Positions 7,124 to 11,888 of a DNA stretch of 11,888 nt are shown here, piece by piece. The stretch lies in NCBI GenBank assembly GCA_964003875.1, contig CAXFLH010000040.1:1-11888 (forward strand), given 5' to 3'. How positions within the stretch are numbered: position 1 is the stretch's first letter; each line of letters opens with the position of its first letter. The notes below the pieces were generated by a model. That model searched no databases. It had not been told where the DNA came from and saw only the letters and a list, made by a program, of their open reading frames with translations. The translations under genes and the position numbers were made by a program. Source of the stretch: UBA8444 sp964003875. GTDB taxonomy: Bacteria > Bacteroidota > Bacteroidia > Flavobacteriales > UBA7312.

Positions 7124-7824
7124 TGATTTATTAAATTTATAGTATGGCAACTTATTATTGCAGCAGTTTCTGTTCTAAGTCTATTGTTGCCTAGTGAAAC
7201 TGCAGAAAAACCATATTTCAGAGAATGGTCTATTTCTTTTTGGCTAAAATCGCCTTCTGGACCAATCAATACTAAGGTGTCAGCACCTTTTTTGATGATT
7301 TCCTTAAGTTGTTTTTTTTTGTCATTTTCAACACAATGAGCAATGTATCGTTCTTCTGTAGTATTGTTGCTAACAAAACTATCAAATGAAACAGCCGCAT
7401 TAAGTTTTGGGAGGTAGGCTTGTTTTGATTGCTTCATAGCAGCCACCAGTATTTTATTCATTCGCTCAAGTTTCAAGACTTTTCTTTCTGAATGTTCACA
7501 TAGGATTGGTGTAATCTCATTAATCCCTATTTCTGTAGACTTTTCCAAAAACCATTCGAAACGTTCATTCATTTTTGTAGGTGCAATAGCTATATGAATA
7601 TGTATGGTGCTTTTACCATAATTACGTTCGACTTGATCTATTTTTAATTGACAGGATTTTGGATTGTCACCAATCAATGTTGCTTTGTAGAACCCACCTT
7701 TACCATCAACAAGATGAATTATATCACCAATTTCTTTGCGTAATACTTGAATACAATGCCTACTCTCTTCCTTTGAAAGAGTGTATTCATCTGAATTTAC
7801 GTCTGGCGTGTAAAACAATTGCAT
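7120..7824 (-). CDS. rsmE: 16S rRNA (uracil-1498-N3)-methyltransferase RsmE
   Basis: Methylates N3 of U1498 in 16S rRNA near the decoding site, using SAM, on the assembled 30S subunit. At 234 residues it has normal length. The N-terminal PUA-like domain contains HCIQVLR (23-29). The SPOUT (trefoil-knot) domain shows EKSTEIG (94-100), IGPEGDFS (187-194) and LGNNRLRTETA (211-221), the knot that binds SAM. It is the first gene of a four-gene minus-strand operon (rsmE, DUF4159, AI-2E, THUMP-like methyltransferase), coupled to the next gene by an ATGA overlap. The start at 7824 gives the expected N-terminus (MQLFYTPD). Its promoter must lie in the 86 bases shared with the divergent aminotransferase gene. 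Confidence 0.96.
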   Translation of the reverse strand: MQLFYTPDVNSDEYTLSKEESRHCIQVLRKEIGDIIHLVDGKGGFYKATLIGDNPKSCQLKIDQVERNYGKSTIHIHIAIAPTKMNERFEWFLEKSTEIGINEITPILCEHSERKVLKLERMNKILVAAMKQSKQAYLPKLNAAVSFDSFVSNNTTEERYIAHCVENDKKKQLKEIIKKGADTLVLIGPEGDFSQKEIDHSLKYGFSAVSLGNNRLRTETAAIISCHTINLINQ

Positions 7825-7910
7825 ATTAATTTCAAAAGTATAAAAAACTAAATTTACTCATCTAATTTTATTTTCTTTGTTCATTATGGTTGACCTTTAT
7901 CAATTGGTGT

Positions 7911-8711
7911 ATGTTTTATAATCAGAATGGTGAAATTGTAAGTACTGTTCGGCTAGAGATGAATAACCGTTCTTTCTTGTACGGAGACGGTTTGTTTGAA
8001 CGTCTTAGACTGTTTAACGGTCAAGTTTTCAATAGACAAAATCATTACAACAGATTATCTTTTTCATTGAAAGAGTTACAACTTAATATTTCAGTTTCTA
8101 TAGATGAACTTTTTGAACAAGTAGAGTATTTAGCTCATCATAATGGGCTAACTTCTTGTAGTGCTAGAATTTCAATATATAGAAACTCAGGAGGCTTATA
8201 TACTCCAAAGACACTTCTTGCTAGTTATGTAATAGAAACTATGGGCGAGGCATCTGATTGTTTTTCATTAGGTGATGGTCTGCAGATAGGATTTTATGAC
8301 AATCACCTTAAATCTAAAGGTTTACTATCTACAATAAAGTCTTCTAGTGCAAATTTATATGTATTGGCATCATTAGAAAAGAAAAGCAAAAACTTAGATG
8401 AATTATTATTATTTAATTCTGATAAACGACCTGTTGAGGGCACTAACTCTAATTTATTTATTTTTAAAGAAGGTAAGATTTTTACACCACCACTTTCTGA
8501 AGGGCCTCTGTTGGGTTGTATGCGTTCATTAGTGCTAGACCATTTCGCAGTTGAGGAGGTAGCTTTAAATTTAAAAGATATTCAAACAGCTGACGAGATT
8601 TTTTTCACTAACTGTAATGGTATACGCTATGTTAAGAAGTTTGGACAATTTGATGGCTACACCAAAACGATATCAAAGAAAGTCGTCAAAAAATTAAATT
8701 CACTAATTTAA
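7911..8711 (+). CDS. Class IV PLP-dependent aminotransferase/lyase (PabC-like)
   Basis: A fold-type IV PLP enzyme of 266 residues from the ATG at 7911, a family that includes 4-amino-4-deoxychorismate lyase, branched-chain and D-amino acid aminotransferases. Features are the N-terminal NGEIVST then FLYGDGLFE (22-30), the Schiff-base lysine most likely Lys143 in STIKSSS, the PLP-contacting Glu176 in VEGTNSNLF (175-183), and the C-terminal GPLLGCMR (198-205). An upstream in-frame TTG (7890) adds only TFINWC-type residues not expected in the family; the ATG matches the usual start just before the NG motif. Sequence alone does not separate PabC (folate) from an aminotransferase; the compact size and N-terminus favour a PabC-like role. 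Its 3' end overlaps the opposing YqgE gene by 9 bases. Confidence 0.88.
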   Translation: MFYNQNGEIVSTVRLEMNNRSFLYGDGLFERLRLFNGQVFNRQNHYNRLSFSLKELQLNISVSIDELFEQVEYLAHHNGLTSCSARISIYRNSGGLYTPKTLLASYVIETMGEASDCFSLGDGLQIGFYDNHLKSKGLLSTIKSSSANLYVLASLEKKSKNLDELLLFNSDKRPVEGTNSNLFIFKEGKIFTPPLSEGPLLGCMRSLVLDHFAVEEVALNLKDIQTADEIFFTNCNGIRYVKKFGQFDGYTKTISKKVVKKLNSLI

Positions 8712-9260
8712 TTCGGGGTCTTCGGGCATATTTGACCAAATAGCGTACTCTTTATCCATTTTTTTAATGAAATCACGCCACATGTGTTTATCGTTATTAT
8801 CAAGAAGATGTTTTACATTTTCATTGCATACTATCCAAGATTTTTCACTGAGCTCGTGTTCTAGTTGTCCTGGACTCCAACCCGAATAGCCCACAAAAAA
8901 GCGTATTTCTGTAGCGTTAACCTCATTGTTTTTTATCAGTTTTTTTAGAGTGTCAAAATTTCCACTCCAATACAAATTATCACTAATTGGTATTGAATTA
9001 TCAATTTTATCTCCTAAGCTGTGTATGTAGTGAAGCGTATTTTTTTCAACTGGACCTCCAACATGCACATTAGCATCAAAAGAGGGAAAGTCTTCAAACA
9101 AGTCGTGAATTTTAATTTTGGTAGGCTGATTAAGTATAAAGGCGATACTTTCATTATCGTTATGTTCTGTAAGAAGTAATACGGAACGCTTGAAATTTGA
9201 GTCCAACATACTTGGCTCTGAAATTAATAATCTTCCTTTTTTGGGTTTAATGTTTTTCAT
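8703..9260 (-). CDS. YqgE/AlgH family protein
   Basis: A 185-residue cytoplasmic protein of the UPF0301 (YqgE/AlgH) family, whose biochemical role is not established. The family signature is complete: GRLLISEP (9-16), FILNQP (41-46), VGGPVE (67-72), the LHYIHS segment after it, and FVGYSGWSPGQLE (122-134). The C-terminal portion is variable, as usual. It lies 49 bases downstream of the MBL-fold gene on the same strand and could share its transcript. Its last nine bases overlap the end of the PabC-like gene, leaving no room for an intergenic terminator. Confidence 0.94.
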   Translation of the reverse strand: MKNIKPKKGRLLISEPSMLDSNFKRSVLLLTEHNDNESIAFILNQPTKIKIHDLFEDFPSFDANVHVGGPVEKNTLHYIHSLGDKIDNSIPISDNLYWSGNFDTLKKLIKNNEVNATEIRFFVGYSGWSPGQLEHELSEKSWIVCNENVKHLLDNNDKHMWRDFIKKMDKEYAIWSNMPEDPELN

Positions 9261-9309
9261 ACATCTATAACGAACAGTTTAATAGAATTGTTACGTGCTT
9301 TAGATTAAA

Positions 9310-10149
9310 TTACAGTTCATTAAGTTTAAACGTATCTTTTAACCTAACTCCTTTTTCGGTATGCTGTACAGTACAACATTCGTTGTAATTGTCGTGCTGT
9401 AAAAAAATGACATATTCTTTATCAGCTGCTTCGTTTAAAAATTTTTCTTTTTCGGTCAAAGTGACTAATGGCTTTGTATCATAGCCCATAACATAGGGTA
9501 GTGGTATATGTCCTGTGCTAGGTAGTAAATCGGCGGCAAACACTAGAGTTTTACCTTTATATTGTATATGAGGTATCATTTGTGCTTCTGTGTGTCCATT
9601 TACAAAAAGAGTAGAAAAGTCTTTAAAAAGCTCTCCTTCTTGTTCAACAAAATTTAAATGCCCACTTTCTTGAATAGGGATTATATTTTCCCTTAAAAAT
9701 GAAGCTTTTTCTCTATTGTTGGGCTGTGTTGCCCATTGCCAATGGTCTTTATTACTCCAATACTTAGCGTTCTTAAAAGCCATTTCAAAACCACTTCTAT
9801 CCTTATTCCATTTGACGCTACCTCCACAGTGGTCAAAGTGTAGGTGTGTCAAAAAAACATCTGTAATATCAGAAGGCGAGTAGCCCAAGTTTTCAAGTGA
9901 GCTATTTAAGGAAACATCACCATGCAAATAATAATGTTTTAAAAATTTATCGTCTTGTTTGTCGCCAATACCATTGTCTATTAGAATGAGTTTGTTGCCA
10001 TCTTCTACGAGTAAAGAACGCATGGCCCAAGGACATAAATTATTTTCATCTGCTGGATTAGTTCTGCTCCACAAAACTTTAGGAACAACTCCAAACATAG
10101 CTCCACCATCTAGCTTAAAATAACCCGTATCAATTGTATACACCTTCAT
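9310..10149 (-). CDS. Metallo-beta-lactamase-fold metallo-hydrolase
   Basis: An MBL-fold hydrolase of 279 residues from the ATG at 10149, predicted to bind two metal ions. Numbered from that start, the ligands are His102, His104, Asp106 and His107 (THLHFDH), His186 (NGHTEAQ), Asp207 (FAADLLPS) and His252 (LQHDN). The N-terminus MKVYTIDTGYFKLDGGAMFG and the insertion with CPWAMRSLLVE before IDNGIGD resemble the AHL-lactonase/quercetinase-like part of the superfamily. No signal peptide is present, so it is probably cytoplasmic. An in-frame TTG 13 codons upstream (10188) gives an unusual N-terminus and is disfavoured. It diverges from mpl and precedes yqgE. The substrate is not deducible; quorum quenching would be over-reading, since many members hydrolyse other esters or thioesters. 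Confidence 0.91.
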   Translation of the reverse strand: MKVYTIDTGYFKLDGGAMFGVVPKVLWSRTNPADENNLCPWAMRSLLVEDGNKLILIDNGIGDKQDDKFLKHYYLHGDVSLNSSLENLGYSPSDITDVFLTHLHFDHCGGSVKWNKDRSGFEMAFKNAKYWSNKDHWQWATQPNNREKASFLRENIIPIQESGHLNFVEQEGELFKDFSTLFVNGHTEAQMIPHIQYKGKTLVFAADLLPSTGHIPLPYVMGYDTKPLVTLTEKEKFLNEAADKEYVIFLQHDNYNECCTVQHTEKGVRLKDTFKLNEL

Positions 10150-10169
10150 GTTGAAAAGTTTAATTTTTT

Positions 10170-10177
10170 CAAATGTA
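10170..10177 (-). promoter_or_regulatory. Possible -7 element for the MBL-fold gene
   Basis: On the minus strand TACATTTG matches the Bacteroidota -7 consensus TAnnTTTG. It lies 20 bases before the ATG at 10149, giving a short leader of roughly 15 bases. No TTG stands at the expected 19-21 base spacing upstream, so this is only a candidate. In the same 74-base divergent gap the plus strand has TATAAT at 10194-10199, which could serve mpl but also lacks a partner element. Confidence 0.3.
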
Positions 10178-10223
10178 TAAAATGTCAATTATCTATAATT
10201 TACAATTGAAATAAATTTTATCA

Positions 10224-11576
10224 ATGAAAGTACATTTAATAGCAATCGGTGGTAGTGCAATGCATAATTTAGCTTTAGCATTACACCATAAAGGCTTCGA
10301 AGTGTCGGGATCTGACGATGCTATTTTTGAACCGTCTAAAAGTCGCCTTGACGCTTTTGGCTTATTGCCACAAAAGATGGGTTGGTTTCCTGAAAAGATT
10401 CATAAAGACCTTGATGCTATCATTTTGGGCATGCATGCTAGAATTGATAATCCTGAGTTAATTAAAGCTCAAGAGTTGAAAATTCCTATTTTTTCTTACC
10501 CAGAGTATATTTACAATCAAAGTACTGACAAGAAAAGAGTTGTGATAGGGGGGAGTCATGGAAAAACTTCCATTACGGCTATGATACTACACGTTTTACA
10601 TCATTACAATATGGATTGTGATTATATGGTAGGAGCTAAGTTAGATGGCTTTGATACTATGGTTAGGTTAACTGCTGAAGCTCCAGTAATCGTTTTGGAA
10701 GGTGATGAATATCTTTCTTCTCCTATTGATAGACGGCCTAAATTCCATTGGTATAAGCCTCATATAGCTATTCTTAGTGGTATAGCTTGGGATCACATTA
10801 ATGTGTTTCCAACATTTGAAAATTATGTCAATCAGTTTAGGATTTTTAAAAATGATGTTGAAGATGTACTTTTTTATTGTGATGACGATAGGGTATTATC
10901 TGATTTATGTCAAGAAGATTCTACTTGCCGATTAGAGTCGTATAGCGTTCCAAATCATTGTGTTGAAGATGGTGTCACTTACCTAATAGATGGAGAGTCT
11001 AAACACAGGCTTGAAATATTCGGAGAACATAATTTACAGAATTTGAATGCTGCTTTATTAGTATGTCAAGAATTAGGTATTCAAAAGAGTGATTTTTACA
11101 AAGCTATATCCTTATTTAAAGGTGCTTCTAAACGATTGGAGTTAGTAAAAAGAGGAGAGAGCTCAGTTGTTTATAAAGACTTTGCTCACTCTCCATCAAA
11201 ACTAAAAGCAACTTCATCGGCTATGAAAAAACAATACACCCATAGAGCATTAGTCGCTTGTATGGAATTGCATACTTTTTCTAGTCTGAATAAGGATTTT
11301 TTAAAAGAGTATTTGGGTGCTATGGACACACCCGATATAGCTGTAGTGTATTTTAGTAAAGCGGCTATAGCTCACAAAAAGTTAGAAGATATTTCTGTGG
11401 AGCAAGTTCATAAAGCTTTTGGTCGACAAGATTTAAAGATATTTACGGACTCTAAAGATTTACAACAGTTCTTGAAGTCTTTAGAATGGAAGAATCGAAA
11501 CCTTTTAATGATGAGTTCCGGCAATTTTGATGGTATTGATTTTAATCGCCTAGCAGAAGACCTGTTGGAAAGTTAA
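10224..11576 (+). CDS. mpl: UDP-N-acetylmuramate:L-alanyl-gamma-D-glutamyl-meso-diaminopimelate ligase (muropeptide ligase)
   Basis: A Mur-ligase of 450 residues. It is expected to attach recycled L-Ala-gamma-D-Glu-meso-DAP tripeptide to UDP-MurNAc with ATP, returning wall fragments to peptidoglycan synthesis. The N-terminal Rossmann domain begins MKVHLIAIGGSAMHNLA, the form found in Mpl and distinct from MurC's GIGG(I/S)GMSG. The ATP loop is GGSHGKTS (109-116). EGDEY (159-163) and AWDHINVF (188-195) are central-domain motifs contributing metal and substrate ligands. GEHNLQNLNA (267-276) and KDFAHSP (318-324) mark the transition to the C-terminal domain. MurC is the alternative, but length, N-terminus and the AWDHINVF form favour Mpl. 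It is monocistronic here: divergent from the MBL gene and closed by a terminator 13 bases after its stop. Confidence 0.9.
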   Translation: MKVHLIAIGGSAMHNLALALHHKGFEVSGSDDAIFEPSKSRLDAFGLLPQKMGWFPEKIHKDLDAIILGMHARIDNPELIKAQELKIPIFSYPEYIYNQSTDKKRVVIGGSHGKTSITAMILHVLHHYNMDCDYMVGAKLDGFDTMVRLTAEAPVIVLEGDEYLSSPIDRRPKFHWYKPHIAILSGIAWDHINVFPTFENYVNQFRIFKNDVEDVLFYCDDDRVLSDLCQEDSTCRLESYSVPNHCVEDGVTYLIDGESKHRLEIFGEHNLQNLNAALLVCQELGIQKSDFYKAISLFKGASKRLELVKRGESSVVYKDFAHSPSKLKATSSAMKKQYTHRALVACMELHTFSSLNKDFLKEYLGAMDTPDIAVVYFSKAAIAHKKLEDISVEQVHKAFGRQDLKIFTDSKDLQQFLKSLEWKNRNLLMMSSGNFDGIDFNRLAEDLLES

Positions 11577-11580
11577 ATGC

Positions 11581-11610
11581 AAAAAAAAAGCCCTCAGATG
11601 AGGGCTTTTT
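11581..11610. terminator. Bidirectional intrinsic terminator between mpl and rho
   Basis: A 6-bp perfect stem GCCCTC/GAGGGC (11590-11595 and 11600-11605) closes a 4-base loop AGAT. Nine A's lie on the left and five T's on the right, so the stem can extend by A-T pairs and a U-tract forms in either direction (TTTTTCTT for mpl, nine T's for rho). It begins 4 bases after the mpl stop and ends one base before the rho stop, in the gap between convergent genes. Confidence 0.93.
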
Positions 11611-11611
11611 C

Positions 11612-11888
11612 TTAGCTATTCATAGTCACAATGAATTCTTCATTCGTCTCCGTTCTTAGTAGCCTATCTCGCATAAATTCAATAGACTCTACAGCAGTCA
11701 TATCAGCAAGATGATTTCTAAGCACCCAAATCTTCTGAGTTAAATCTTTACCAAGTAGTAGATCTTCTCTACGAGTACTAGATGATGTAACGTCAATAGC
11801 AGGGTATATTCTACGGTTAGATATTTTTCTATCCAATTGAAGTTCCATATTACCAGTACCTTTAAATTCTTCAAAAATTACTTCATCC
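11612..11888 (-). CDS. rho: Transcription termination factor Rho, C-terminal fragment (runs off the window)
   Basis: The last 91 residues of Rho, the hexameric RNA-dependent ATPase/helicase that ends transcription. The open frame continues to the right-hand edge without a start; the internal ATG at 11848 is not the real start. The visible sequence begins DEVIFEEFKGTGNMELQLDR and continues with RRIYPAIDVTSSSTRREDLL. It aligns with the end of the E. coli ATPase domain (DEVIYEEFKGTGNMEL, then KRVFPAIDYNRSGTRKEELL), including the arginine-rich region at the subunit interface. It ends with RTETNEEFIVTMNS, close to the usual C-terminus, so the gene is intact at this end. The stop codon is one base from the U-tract terminator shared with mpl. 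Confidence 0.97.
   Translation of the reverse strand, partial: DEVIFEEFKGTGNMELQLDRKISNRRIYPAIDVTSSSTRREDLLLGKDLTQKIWVLRNHLADMTAVESIEFMRDRLLRTETNEEFIVTMNS

Noticed and set aside
7833..7840. TACTTTTG on the minus strand as the rsmE promoter -7 element
   Set aside because: It matches TAnnTTTG but lies only 9 bases from the start codon, implying a nearly leaderless message, and no TTG stands at the right spacing upstream.
10224..11576. Assignment as MurC (UDP-N-acetylmuramate-alanine ligase)
   Set aside because: The N-terminal IGGSAMHNLA segment and AWDHINVF form fit Mpl better, and no division/cell-wall cluster genes surround it, as they normally do for murC.
1..11888. Mobile elements, CRISPR arrays, defence islands or phage genes
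   Set aside because: No transposase, integrase, direct-repeat array, flanking terminal repeats or toxin-like small genes were seen; the genes are nearly all conserved families with similar AT-rich composition, and the tRNA-Lys has no attached integrase gene in view.

Overview
The window is AT-rich and reads as chromosomal DNA from a Bacteroidota bacterium, most likely a member of the Flavobacteriales. Three things support this: a tRNA promoter of the Bacteroidota type (TTG-N19-TAnnTTTG), gene families that are common in that phylum (a PG_1098/THUMP-like methyltransferase, a DUF4159 protein, Mpl-type muropeptide ligase), and weak or absent Shine-Dalgarno sequences. Almost every base is coding, and no gap between genes exceeds 100 bases. 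I see no insertion sequence, phage gene, CRISPR array or toxin-antitoxin pair. This looks like core-genome territory, and I did not find a convincing new system.

Layout, left to right. At the left edge lie the 5' two thirds of a minus-strand tRNA-Lys(UUU) and its promoter. A long GNAT-superfamily acyltransferase (minus) and a short-chain dehydrogenase/reductase (plus) diverge from a 44-base gap. The plus strand continues with shikimate kinase (aroK) and a histidine ammonia-lyase-like MIO enzyme (hutH), closely spaced. The hutH gene runs tail-to-tail into a tightly coupled four-gene minus-strand operon. In transcription order this is rsmE (16S rRNA m3U1498 methyltransferase), an exported DUF4159 protein, an AI-2E/PerM-family membrane protein, and a THUMP-like methyltransferase of unknown target. 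Its junctions are a 4-base ATGA overlap, a 12-base gap and a 1-base TAATG overlap.

Divergent from rsmE is a class IV PLP aminotransferase/lyase (PabC-like). Its 3' end overlaps that of a minus-strand YqgE/AlgH protein. Upstream of YqgE is a metallo-beta-lactamase-fold hydrolase, and divergent from that is mpl, the peptidoglycan-recycling muropeptide ligase. The window closes with a strong bidirectional terminator and the C-terminal 91 residues of transcription terminator Rho (minus strand).

Functionally it is a mosaic of housekeeping genes: translation and RNA modification (tRNA-Lys, rsmE, THUMP-like methyltransferase), aromatic and histidine metabolism (aroK, hutH, possibly pabC), cell-wall recycling (mpl), transcription termination (rho), and poorly understood conserved genes (GNAT, DUF4159, AI-2E, YqgE, MBL). 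The points most worth a second look are the GNAT/SDR pair, which may be lipid-related (possibly ceramide), the orphan THUMP-like methyltransferase, the solitary hutH beside aroK, and several start-codon corrections.
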